Below, piece after piece: positions 1-10,374 of a stretch of DNA of 64,000 bases (positions are counted from its first letter, which is position 1; each line of letters opens with the position of its first letter). The position numbers and the translations under genes were made by a program. Source of the DNA: Tulasnella sp. 424. Taxonomy: Eukaryota; Basidiomycota; Agaricomycetes; Cantharellales; Tulasnellaceae. A model generated the notes under the pieces. It did not search any database and was not told the origin of the DNA. It was given only the letters and a program-made list of their open reading frames with translations. The stretch covers positions 1-64,000 of the forward strand of contig WSUB01000013.1 of assembly GCA_019633425.1 (NCBI GenBank). The letters are read 5' to 3'.

Positions 1-1399
1 ATTGATATACAATGATATATTCTGCAATATTCTGCTATGCTTAGGTATATACTCATGGCTTGATATATAGTATATCTATGCAATATAGTCTTCATAGGAA
101 ATATATCCCAAAAGGCTTTTTCCTGATGTAGTTCTGGGGCTAACGCGGTCGGTGGCTTTTCGACAGTGCACTGCTACCTCGTACGCACCGACAGCCCAAG
201 TGACGACTCAAGACAGCCAATACCTCGCTCATCTTCTTGGGCAAGTAGCCAAGAAGGAAGTGCTCGAGAAGAGGCTTGCCGGAACTGTGCGGAGAGAGTA
301 GCGGGTTGCCCGAGGGTCCGGAGGGTAAAGGTAGGGTGCGCCGCCCGCTTCTCTTTTGTGATTGAAACCTTGACGGCGTACCAAGGGAGTTTATTGAATA
401 GAATAAAGCCGAGGAAGTCGGATCGATCGTCAAGCAGCTCAACAAGGCTAGCAAGATTCGTCCTTTCCATTACAGCCATCAGGGAAGCTTGGCGCGAACA
501 TTGGCTCGGATAAGGCTGTCGCCGATTTTCCCTTCATGAACGGAAACGTGAGTGATTTGTCTGAGAGCCGGATCTTTTGACGGTTGATCTTAATTACTTC
601 GCATGTGCGTGTACAGTTCGCCTTTGGTGGTGTCGCGACTTTCCTCTTCTGGAGAAGTGCATACGTTTCGTCGCTGTTCTCATTGCGGAATAGGACACTG
701 GTGTTGAGCAATTGGTTGAAGGTTAAGCTGTTCGGACGGTGAGGACCTTTGAGAGTGTTCAATGGCCGATTGAATGGTGGTTTTAAATGGTGACGCGAGC
801 CGCGAAGGCCGTAACTAAGTCTCCAAAGTATCACCATCTTCGCGGCTATTTCCTCTATCTACTATACGCGTTTCTCGTCATTTCATTCATCCAATAGACG
901 ATAGACTTCGGTTTCTCGCTCCTTTCTTTCCCTTCCTTCTTCCGCTGCCTTTCTTCGTTACTGTCTTTCTCAAGTCCGCTTTTGTTGGTCATCCGCATAC
1001 GTTACGTGCATGTCCCTTTTCTCCGGCTCTACTACCTACTTCAGCTTGCTTGGCTCTTATCATTTTTTCCTGCCCGCTTGATGTTCATGCATGATAATAT
1101 TCACATATGTAATGTCGATCTGAACGTCCGTGCATTATCTTTGAGCCATAATCCGGAGTGTTTTGGTCGTCGACGAGATCCAATACGCCCCAGCGGACTT
1201 TGTGCAACGACACGCAGCGCCGCGGTAAATGAAACATTCTCGAAAATCCCGGTCATATTTCGGTGGGATAATTCTTACGGTACCATTCGAATGTTTATGG
1301 TTCAGCTCAAGTTCGACTCTAGGCACGGGAGTCGACAGGCTGCGGACTCGAACGTACCTTCCAATTCATACCCCAAGAGACGTTACTCTGTAGCGGCTC
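1..1399. other. Left-edge intergenic stretch, no supported gene
   Basis: The first 120 bases are AT-rich. Several overlapping open frames occur on both strands (for example 166-513 + and 982-1416 +), but none has a recognisable domain, a splice context or a paralogue elsewhere in the window. A pyrimidine-rich run lies at about 900-975. I see nothing I can support as a gene. The stretch ends where the A/B segmental duplication starts. Confidence 0.5.
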
Positions 1400-1655
1400 C
1401 ATCCGACCTAGACTGATCCAGACGAGAGGCGAACGATTAGATAAATGCATGATACAGGAGTTTCAGACAACAGGAGGTTACTACTCGATTTGAACGCGTC
1501 GCATGAACGAGATACATACAAGCGAGACGGAATAGCAGAATCTCAGTCAACGGGATACATAGCACGCAGTCGTGTAAACAAACATGCATAACCCGAAATA
1601 CAGTCGGGTATCAAGAACCGAATCTCGCTTGATCTCGAAACGTCTCGGCGAAACA

Positions 1656-4005
1656 TCATTCCGCCTCCGCCGGGTTGAGTTTTCGACGGGAGTAGGCGGC
1701 GCAGTTTAACGCATCCTCTGCATCCCGAGCAACTCCGATTTCTTCAAATATTCCAGCAGCTTGGTCATAAAGCGGTATTGCGTTTTCGTGCTGATTTTGG
1801 TCGCGATGGATGTCCGCAAGGCACATCAGAGTCCAGGCTCTTCCATATCTGTCGCCCATGTCGATATAAATTTGCAGGGATTCGGAGCAAAGCTGAACGG
1901 CCTGGCTGTACTGCTTTTGAAGCCGATGCACCTCAGCAAGACCCCACAGAGCCGAGGCTCTCCCGGATTTGTCGCCGATGTCGGCGCAGATTTGGACGAC
2001 CTCGGAGTAGAGCGGGACGGCTTCGCTGTGCTCCTCTTGAATCCGATGCACCTCAGCAAGACCCCACAGAGCACCAGCTCTCCCCTGTCTGTCGCCGATG
2101 GCGGTGCAGATTTGGATGACCTCAGAGTACTGCGAGACGGCTTCGCTGTACTCGTTTTGAAGCCGATGCACCTCGGCAAGCCCCCACAGAGCATCGGCTC
2201 TTTGTTGTCTGTTGCCAGTACCGGTGCAGATTTGAGCAACCTCGGAGTAGAACGTAACGGCCTCAGGGTACCTCTTTTGAAGCTTGTGAATGTCAGCTAA
2301 ACCCAACAGAGCATCCGCTTTCCCCTCATCATCGGCGGTCTCCGTGTAGATGCCCAATGCTTCGGTGTAAAATTTTGATGCATTGATATTGTCATCCTTA
2401 TATTTATGCATGCTTCCCAGTTTTATGAGCAGCTCAGGAGAGCGAGCTCGAGGTCTAGACGCATTCGAGGCCCGCTGCGGATCCGGACGCATCATTGGCT
2501 ATATCGTGACATGTCAGGTTGCGGCCAAATAACCCAAAAAAGTACCGCTCACCATCCAAGTCATTCCCTTTCGACAGTCCTGAGCTGTTGGCCGCTGGCT
2601 GGGTTCGATGCTCCAACACGTGATCATTAGCGAGTAGAGTTCCCGCATCAACACCATGCTGGTGTGATCAGCGACGGATGGGAGGTTCCCCTGGATGACG
2701 TGTATGACAACAACAGAGTCTTTTCGGACGTTTTGAAACGGAATTGAATTCGTCATAACCTATTTGAGCATTGGTTGTAAGCTTTTGTTGAAGATGATAT
2801 CCGGATTTCGGTATACCTCGTAAAACACCCAGCCCAGTGCCCAGATATCACTCCAGAGGCCAGGTTCCTCGTCCTTAAGCAGCTCAGGAGGAGCCCAGCG
2901 AAGTGTATACTGATTACCCTTCAGGGTTATAGTATTTGTGGTCTCACAGAACTCCGTCTCAAGCAACAGTACTGCCTGCGCTTCGTTTTCGCTTTTCGCG
3001 GGTTGAACAGGAGGGTCCTTTTTGGTGAGACGACGTGCGGAACCAAAGTCCGTGATGACAGCGCGACAACCAGAATTTACCAGTACATTGGCCTATGTAG
3101 TGCAGAGTTTAAGTTTGTCGAGTGTCATATCGCAGTAACATCCCGACCCACCGATTTGAGGTCGCCATGGTAGATCGGCGGATTCTGTTTATGAAGGTAC
3201 TCCACTCCTCTCGCCACGTCGTCTATCTGTCATACGGTCTCTCAGAGGGTGCCATGACGAACAGCGTCATGATCTTACCAGCCATATTCGCTCCGGGATT
3301 TCCCAGTCGGCTGAGGCCACAAAGTCCTTTAAATTTCCGTGGTCTGCCCAGGGAAAGACCAGCCAGATCCTATCCTCAGATAGATCCTCAACAAATCTTT
3401 CAAGCTTGACGACGTTTTCGTGCGAAAGCTGGGTTACGAATCCCGCTTCCCTGAGTGCCAACTGAAGGAAGTCAGCGCTGCGCGAAAGCTCGACGCGATG
3501 CGATAACTTATTCTCACCCCCAATACTCGCTCTTTGTCCCCTCCATTCTCGATCTTCAGTTTCTTTACTGCTATGGCCTAACATATGGAATCCGGCTCGG
3601 TCAATGACTTGTTGTAGGAAACAAGTGGGTCTCATCGAAACAGACTTTTCGCTTGGGCGTTCCACCAGACTCGTTCTTGCCTCCGGTTTGAGCTGGATCG
3701 TCCGCGCTGGTTTTTGAGGCGGAAGTAGAAACCAAAAGCGCTCGTGAAACCGTCGCAAATCCGCCACGAAACTCTGGGCCGTCTTCCGGGAATTCGATCA
3801 AGGACGAATCGATTCGCCATTTCGCAAGTTTCTGGAGTTTATCTCTCTACGTAGAAATGAGCGACGGTAAACGCTTATGACGACTCTTCGAGGTTTAGGT
3901 GGAACGTACTAGTTTGCTGCTTGGCTGGGGCGTACCGCCAGAATCACCTGGACCAGGCTCTTGGGGGCCACGAAGGTTGGCGTCGTCGTTATTGTCGACT
4001 TGCAT
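1656..4005 (-). CDS. Kinase-TPR fusion protein, copy A
   Basis: Rebuilt minus-strand exons are 4005-3910, 3846-3646, 3577-3518, 3461-3279, 3226-3152, 3092-2817, 2759-2553 and 2498-1656, giving 646 aa. Residues 1-32 are a Gly/Pro/Asp-rich leader. The kinase domain covers about residues 50-366. It has P-loop RGGFATV (third glycine replaced by alanine), the VAIK-type lysine (AIAVKK), catalytic loop HGDLKS followed by ANVLV, DFG, and PPE in place of APE. The last exon encodes six 40-residue TPR units plus a partial one (ALWGLAEVHR...YSEAV...YSEV pattern). HGD instead of HRD is common in fungal TKL kinases. Intron positions equal those of copies B and C. The start codon was chosen because the same MQVD/MQVE exon opens all four copies A-D. 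A role as a cytosolic signalling kinase with a TPR ligand or partner surface is inferred. Confidence 0.85.
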
Positions 4006-4124
4006 CAGATGGTTTAGTGTAATAGGGATTGACGAATAGATGGGTCGATCGTAAGATAGGGGCTTCGTCGAGAGGAAGAAGCGAAAGGAGGTGAAATGAG
4101 GGACGGAGTGGTGAACTGAGGGTC

Positions 4125-4130
4125 TTTATA
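4125..4130 (-). promoter_or_regulatory. TATA box of gene A
   Basis: TATAAA on the minus strand, 120 bases upstream of the ATG at 4005. The same place in copy B (12852-12857) reads TATAGA, so the duplicates differ at this element. Assignment rests on motif and position only. Confidence 0.45.
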
Positions 4131-5189
4131 ACACGGGAAGCCAGGCGGGAGGCACTCGTGAACGTTAACCGCGCTCGTGCCGCTCTCCTCTGTGCCTCGA
4201 GGCGAAGGAAGTGTACCACAGTCATGTGTGCTTTCGAGGCCTTTTCTCTCTTGGAATGTTCGTTGCGCGCCACCGGTGCACCGCATCGCTCGTGTTGCAA
4301 AGAGGATAACGTTATACTAATACCATCCACCTTCGATTCGCTTCACGAAGTAGGCTTTCGGTCTCCCGAAGGTCTTTAGTCGATCGGACCCGCGAACTCG
4401 CTACTTACTACCGAGTCCTATATTCCTGGGCTCTCTCCTTCGAGTAAGTCGGGTCGACCTCGACTTCAAGTGAACGCGCGGCCCTAGTGCACACCATGCT
4501 AGCACGTGTGGCTGTAGGACAGCAATCGATGGTACACTAATCGATCAGCGATGCCCACTTCGTCTCCATACCCCTGGGCCACAAAGCTACTTTTCAGCGC
4601 GTTTAGCGTAAGCATTAAGTCGGATGAATCGATCGGCCGAAAGGGTTCGCATGAAAAAAGATTAGGGTCGAAAATAGGGATGGAAATGCAGATCTGAAGT
4701 GATAGGGTCGAACGTCGTCGGTGCGCCTGATCTCTCTGGTCAAGGTGAAGCTAGATTTGGCGAATGGTGGGTTGCATCGTTGGGTGTCTCGTTTGGTACG
4801 TTCGGTGAGTATAGGTGCAATCGAGACACTTCTGCACGGATATGGTCGAAGATATCCTTGTGGAGAAAGTAGCTACTTAGAAATAAGGTAGGAACAGTGA
4901 TGTGCTCGAGTGACGGGGGGATACGAAACGAGGAGGCTCTTAGCGTCGGCATTAGCCGGACATCCTTTGAGACCCTGAGTTGAGGGCAGGACCGTTAGTC
5001 ATCAGTCCGAAGGCTGCTCAGCTCGATGCTCCCCATTACCTTCCATCTCTCTGCATCTAATGCCGGGCACGTCGATCATGCAGCAGAAGCAAGTACCTGC
5101 TCTCTGGATTGACAGAGGTAGGTTGGGGCTCCTCTTTGCACAGTCATTTCGGCGACACTTCCTTGCGAACACCAGTACTTCCACCTCAC

Positions 5190-5400
5190 GCCTAATCACA
5201 CCAGCACCGGCGGCTCGTGCGGCTTGTCCACTGTCGGCACGACTTCCATGCTTAACGTCGACGGCACCGACATCATCAAGCACTCCGACAACAGGAACGG
5301 CTTTGCTTCGACTGCCACTATCTGGACTTCGACTACCTCGCCCAGGAAGTGAATGCGCATTGAGGGAAGGAAGGCGTTGGCCAACGACCACCTCGCCGAA
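5190..5400 (+). pseudogene. Gene relic at the right end of duplication copy 1
   Basis: A plus-strand reading frame (CGLST...MLNVDGTDIIK...DNRNGFAST) matches the frame at 13961-14155. Here it is broken by an in-frame TGA after SPRK, and the C-terminal continuation (MRIEGR...LAEIAAHA) follows the stop. I do not recognise the family. It reads like the C-terminal part of a gene captured with the kinase duplication. Confidence 0.4.
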
Positions 5401-5499
5401 ATTGCCGCTCACGCTCCAATGTCGAACTGGTTCATCCATTCGCTCTGTACCATTTGTATTTTTCTTTGTTAAAAATGGGAAATTTGTCAATTTGTGCTT

Positions 5500-6796
5500 G
5501 GACCGACTCGCTGCCCGACCAATTCCTGATTCGCTCGGGATCTCCGAGTGCTACAAAGTCCAGATATCCACTTCCCCTCTATTCTACGTCTTTGCCTCCC
5601 AGACTACGATCCTTGGCTTCGTCGAGAGGTATACTCCGTTAAGCTGGAAGCCGAGGTGGTACGGACTGGCGATTCCGATTGGGTCCACCTGCCAGAAACG
5701 GATTGATTTTCCTCGACTTGATGACGCTTGCACGAAGTCAACCTCCCTGGCCCTCGGGAAGCGCTCAACGCTCGATCCGGATATCCGAACGAGAGAAGAT
5801 CGAGATTGGATACTTATCTTCCCTGCGTTCAAACTCATCTCCCGGCACGGGGAATCCGAATCTTTCTTCGATCCCCGGATCGGTCCAATGAGTTGTTGAA
5901 TATTGACGCCGATCGTAACCGAATTGCTTTATTTGGTGACGGTTTGGAGACCCTTCAGTTGGTTCCAGGAATATAAAAGGGTCCGAAGCAAATTAGGATC
6001 ACGTTATGGCGAGGTTGGGAAGGACCCTTTTACGCACTCAACCCCCAGTCCCCTGGCCGTAGTCTCACAGACGAAGAACTCCGATGATTTGGTGTACTCC
6101 GTTACCTCATTCTTGGGTCCCGTTCATCGATGTCGGAAGCACGGGGATATAACTAGTAGCGGCCATCTTCACTAGATAGCCCCAGACGGAATCGATCAAG
6201 GATATAAGACCAATCAAGATGCTTTCCATGTATATACTATGCTTAGACGACCGATACACTCGTCTTCTTGGCCTCTGCAGCACTCTGCGAATTGAAGGTC
6301 TAAGCCGCTTCGGAAGGGCGAACTGCGGTCCTCTCGCAGGGTCTCGGAGACGTGATTGGCGATTCCTGGGTCTGCTTTGACTTGGGCCTGCGTGTACCCA
6401 ATGGAGTGGAACGAGTCTGTTTACGGTGCATCGCACACAAACCCTTTCTGGGAGATCGTTGGCAGCCCTCTCTCGACTTTGACCACTCGCCCACTATGCC
6501 TCCTCGTCGGCCCCTCTCAACAAGCATGTAAGAGAGAGAGCTCTGACATCGAGTCGTATGGTATTTGTGTGTCGACTGGAGGCGGCGTGTGGGAACCGAG
6601 TGACAGTCACTGGGCGCCGATTGAATTGAGTACCGTGACGTCTGTTTAGCGGTTGCTGGCACGTCGACTCTTTCTCTGCATCTACCTCCACCTGAGACCC
6701 CAGCGAAGACCCTTCCTCCCTGAATTCCAGGGCAACGGTACTTCCTATCACTCCCTGCATTCCCTCGACGTCGTCCTTCTCGCCCAAATCGTCCTC
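5500..6796. other. Intergenic stretch, no supported gene
   Basis: Unique sequence between the duplication and the membrane-protein gene. A degenerate frame at 5728-5976 (+) and a minus-strand frame at 6107-6436 with a hydrophobic run are open, but neither has a recognisable domain or exon partner. The last few hundred bases should hold the promoter of the gene starting at 6797. I see no TATA box there. Confidence 0.4.
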
Positions 6797-8842
6797 ATGC
6801 AACTCACTCTTCCCGCCGTTCACCGCCGAGTCCTTGGGACCTGGTTTCTGTTTCTTATTTTGCTCGGCATTTGCCTAACCCTTGATGTACGTACCTGTTC
6901 TTGCTTTCCTCCCTCGACGACTTCCCCTCGCTGACCTTTCGCTGCCCATATCGATTCAGACTGGGAACGAATCGCCCGTTACAGCGATTCTTCCCAGATC
7001 GCCGCAACCGACCGCTGAACCCAGCAGGTCTGAGGCTACGTGGAAATATGCCCTTGTCGGGATCCTCGTTCCGGCCGCGGTTGCCGTTTTGGTTGTTCTC
7101 CTAGCCCGCCTCGTACGTCTCAATTTCTTTAGACTCCATTCAAATCGACCTTGACTTGCTGACACCCAGCTACCGAAATCCTACCTAGACCGAGGCCGAA
7201 TCCGTCCCTGGGCCTTCGGGGCCTCCGTTGGCTTTATCACCCCTGTTGGAGAAGGACTCGGATGATCAGCTCTGTTACCCGCTTCCGTCCGTTTCGCACG
7301 TGAAGTGCGAACAGGTTGAGGGATATACACTGGTCACCGAGAAACATCAAGCGAAGGAGGAGGAGTCGTTGATGAACCTATCCGAGTCAGCGGACGTCTC
7401 CCCCGACCTCGATATCTACCACGGGCCGGCTGTTCCATCGCCGGCTCGTTACCACTCAGAAAGCTCAACAACCTCGCTGAAGGACGCCATCGAGGGCGAA
7501 AGCCTCTCGTTTGGCCACCTGTTTCACAACAATGACGAGGATGAAGAGGAGTACGATGAAGAGGAGCTTTTAGCTCCAATCAAGCACTGCTCATTCAAGT
7601 TCCCGCTGGCACCCCTACGAACGAACCCGGCCTCTCAAGTCTCGGGCCACCCCGGCGACTCTGTCCGTGTCTACGAGAAGGCCGGGGAGCCTGAAGACCC
7701 ATTAGCATCGGATCCTCAGGCTCGTGAACCGATTGGTACAGGAATCGGCAATCTGTCTGCTCAAGTTAGCGGGACTCCGATTCCTGATGCTGGTTCAACC
7801 AGAGCATGCAGGTGAGTATTTTTATCCTTTTTGAGTCGCAGGAAGACTGCTTACTGAGGTCCGGATCTTCAATTCGTAGGCTGGGATTTGCTTCGTCTTT
7901 GACCTTCAAGCCCAGGAAACCCCAAGATTCGGATGCCGCTCTGTCTGCTCAAGTTAGCGGGACGGCGTCCAAGGCTGGTTTCTTTGGCAATTTGAGGTAG
8001 GTCTCGCCTTTCCCCTTCGTCGACTAAAGGCCTTATTTTCGATTTTTCAATTTCGTAGGGTCGGATTCAAAGCAGCGGCGGCATCGGCAAAACGATCACG
8101 GGTGATCGTTCAAGCTAGTCTTGGCCGGATTAAGACCGCCGGTAAACCGGGCTTCAGGTCAAGAAAAGCTGCCGTGCCAGAGCAACTCTCCCATCCCAAC
8201 CGTTCCTTCAGTGCTCCGGCGCCCATCGCCCCCTTGTCTGCCGAAGACACGGAAGAGACCGAACTGAAGCCGAAGAAGGTAGTGCGGTTTTCGCACTTCG
8301 TTCAGGTCCGGGAAGCGCCCCGGTCTCCATTCGACGAGTTCGCTCGAACGGGTTTCAAAGACCGGGAGACCGAGCGCGAAATGAGGAGAGCGTACCGGAT
8401 GTGGATCAGGGGAAAGTGGAGGGAAGTGGACTCGGACTCGGAGGATGTCGGCTATTTCTTCGTCGACGACGGAGACATAGATGACGACGGCTTTTCGAGG
8501 AGCGATCAGGAGAAGGCGGTGGCGAATTCGCGGCGGAGTGCGCAGTCGAGGCGGGGTGGAGGGCTGGCTTTTTACGGAGCCAGCACGAGCCGGGATAGTT
8601 CTCGGCAGTTGTCCGAAGAGGAATGGCAGGAATTGGAGCAATTCCAAAGCGTTCAATCGGGGACACCGGAGGCGACGCCAATAGACCTCGACTTGGTCGT
8701 CGAGGTTATCTACAAGATCCTCCTGGAGCTGACGGAGCCTCCCCAGCCTCCGCCGGTTCAGGGCTACAGGCGGTCTTTTGGATTCTTCACCAAGAGGGGT
8801 TGGAGACGACTCCGACGAGCGGTTTCAGGGTTCCTTTGTTGA
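6797..8842 (+). CDS. Single-pass (type I) membrane protein of unknown function
   Basis: Exons are 6797-6886, 6960-7112, 7189-7811, 7880-7996 and 8059-8842; the sum is 588 aa with consistent phases. The N-terminus has a signal peptide (MQLTLPAVHRR, then a hydrophobic core WFLFLILLGICLTL). A short lumenal segment of about 30 residues follows, then one membrane span (YALVGILVPAAVAVLVVLL). The rest is a long, presumably cytoplasmic tail rich in Ser, Pro, Asp and Glu, with an acidic run (NNDEDEEEYDEEE). The motif SAQVSGT occurs at the end of exon 3 and again in exon 4, and QVSG once earlier. No enzymatic domain is recognised. The layout resembles the many fungal mid-size TM proteins with disordered tails. 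The start is the first ATG in frame and gives a good signal peptide. Confidence 0.75.
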
Positions 8843-9205
8843 ACCTTGAACGGCATAGGTCAAAGTATCGCTGTATTTTATTTATTCTCTGGGTACCTGT
8901 TATTCGTTAATATTGCTTTGATTATTATTTATCGTCTGAGAGCTCTGGGCCCGGGGGTTTGTCCCAAGCTTGGTGTTGTAATTTCCCTTATATATTTATT
9001 TGTAATCGGTTCTCTAGAGTGATTCCGCTCTCTGAGCCGCCCGCTTCCCTTTCCAATTGCGGCCACCAAGATAGGCTATTGGTCCAAGATTGGTGGTTTC
9101 ACGAACAAGTTTTACAGGCAGCTCTAACGGGAAATGAGCGACCCTGCATACTTACCAATGGCAGATGATGCGACATTCCCAGTGCAAGGAGCGTCACGAG
9201 CAACT
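8843..9205. other. 3' flank and intergenic stretch
   Basis: AT-rich 3' flank of the membrane-protein gene. It contains 'aatttcccttatata...tttattt' at about 8982, a string seen again at about 15278. No gene is seen. Confidence 0.4.
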
Positions 9206-9650
9206 TAATGGTTCACTGCTTTCGGAGAACCTATGTTATGTGATGCCAAGTTTCATCGAAACCCAAAGTTAAATGGAAAACAATGAATGGAATAAGCCGA
9301 GAGATCCTCGCTCGGCAGGCGAAGAGGACAGCGCTCAAAGACGATGTGTAGCATCTCGTTGGTGATCTGTATCCGTTTTACTGTACGTCGTGATTGCATA
9401 TAAAGTTCGTACGCCCTTCTTATCTTGCACGGGCGAGTCTCGCTTCAGTGACAATTTACTTTCGAAAGGGTGAAGAGACGTTTTGAGCAGCGCTGGAATG
9501 TCGGAGTAAAAGCAAAGAGAGTCCGCAGTAGTCAAGCCGAACGACCATGCGCAGGGAATCGGCAACTGTTGGATCAGTTTGGTAAATCGGAGGCCAGGAT
9601 GAGTGTTAATGTCAAACGGGCTAATCCAGAGATATATGTGGTGGCCCGGG
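9206..9650. repeat. Copy of the sequence downstream of gene F
   Basis: Starts at 'ttaatggttcactgctttcgg' and matches 17684-18110, the 3' flank of kinase-TPR gene F, with many substitutions. Shared landmarks include 'gaataagccgagaga', 'gagcagcgctggaat' and 'agagagtccg'. A 158-codon open frame on the minus strand (9335-9811) is not conserved in the other copy, so I do not call it a gene. Confidence 0.75.
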
Positions 9651-9726
9651 GGACGCGTAGAAACGCCGTAGACAAGGTTTACGGGCGCCGCTTGGACGAC
9701 TTGCATGGCGACTAGCCGACAGGTTG

Positions 9727-10120
9727 TGAGTGAGCGCAGCCACAATTGTCCATGCCCCGAAGTGTGACAGATTGCAGAAAAAAGAACCGGCTCTGCGTTT
9801 ATCACTGACAAAATATTGAGATCTCGAGGTATTCAAGTTATCGGAGTCCCCTTTCGACATGGCACGGGTGGACGTTGCCTACTGAGTCCGTCGGCGTCCT
9901 GACACGGGGTAATCGGCGATCTCACGGTTAACCAAGGTTAGAGCCGACTCGAACATCATCAGATCCACCTAAAGTTCTAGCGTTTGGTTTGGAAATGATA
10001 CACCAATTACGGCCAGGACTGGAACAAGATCGCTAGAAGAAGAAGATTCCACGGACTTCAGAGAGGCTATACGCTAGAAAACCAGTCATGAGGGGCACCA
10101 CGAATTCCCAGCAGAGCACA
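9727..10120. repeat. Copy of the intergenic region between gene F and PUS7
   Basis: Matches 21590-21975 from 'cagccacaattgtcca' onward, including 'gtcggcgtcctga' and 'ggcgatctcac'. It continues into the PUS7 coding relic. With 9206-9650 it forms a copy of the F locus whose flanks are present but whose kinase-TPR gene is absent. Confidence 0.8.
9989..10120 (+). pseudogene. Relic of the 5' end of PUS7
   Basis: Aligns with the first 45 or so codons of PUS7 (21840-21970): 'gatacacca', 'aagatcgctagaagaagaagatt', 'cggacttcagagaggct'. The start codon is TTG and the reading frame is lost by a small deletion. Homology stops at about 10120, exactly where segmental duplication copy 2 begins. Confidence 0.8.
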
Positions 10121-10374
10121 TCCGGCCTAGACTCATCCATACAAGAGGCAAACGATTGGATAAATGCATGATACAGAAGTTTCAGACAACAGGAGGTTAC
10201 TGCTCGATTTGAACACGTCGCATGAACAAGATACATACAAGCGAGACGGAGTACCAGAATCTCAGTCAACGGGGTACATAACACACAGTCGTGCAAAGAA
10301 ACATACATAACACGAAATACAGTCGGGTATCAAGAACTGAATCTCGCTCGATCTCGAACCGTCTCGGCGAAACA

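Larger units (their letters stand above)
1400..5499. repeat. Segmental duplication, copy 1 (contains kinase-TPR gene A)
   Basis: This 4.1-kb tract aligns in the same orientation with 10120-14222. Homology starts near a shared 'cctagact' at 1407 and 10126. It ends after the shared 'gtcaatttgtgctt' at about 5499 and 14222. It includes the 3' flank of the kinase-TPR gene, all eight exons, the promoter and a plus-strand gene relic. Divergence consists of scattered substitutions and small indels, for example an insertion near 13540 in copy 2. Confidence 0.9.

Noticed and set aside
982..1416. 144-codon plus-strand ORF before gene A
   Set aside because: No domain and no splice context; its 3' end enters the duplication, where the copy-B sequence does not keep the frame.
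1761..2300. Plus-strand ORFs opposite the TPR exons (also at 10462-11019, 18511-19158 and 59625-60251 -)
   Set aside because: Shadow frames produced by the 120-bp TPR repeat period. The true frame is shown by splice joins and TPR consensus.
2590..2620. 'gggttcgatgctcc' resembling a tRNA B box (also at about 11320)
   Set aside because: It lies within kinase exon 7 and encodes IEPSQRPT; no A box or acceptor stem is present.
9335..9811. 158-codon minus-strand open frame in the F-flank repeat
   Set aside because: The matching region at 17684-18110 has several stops in that frame, so the frame is not conserved.
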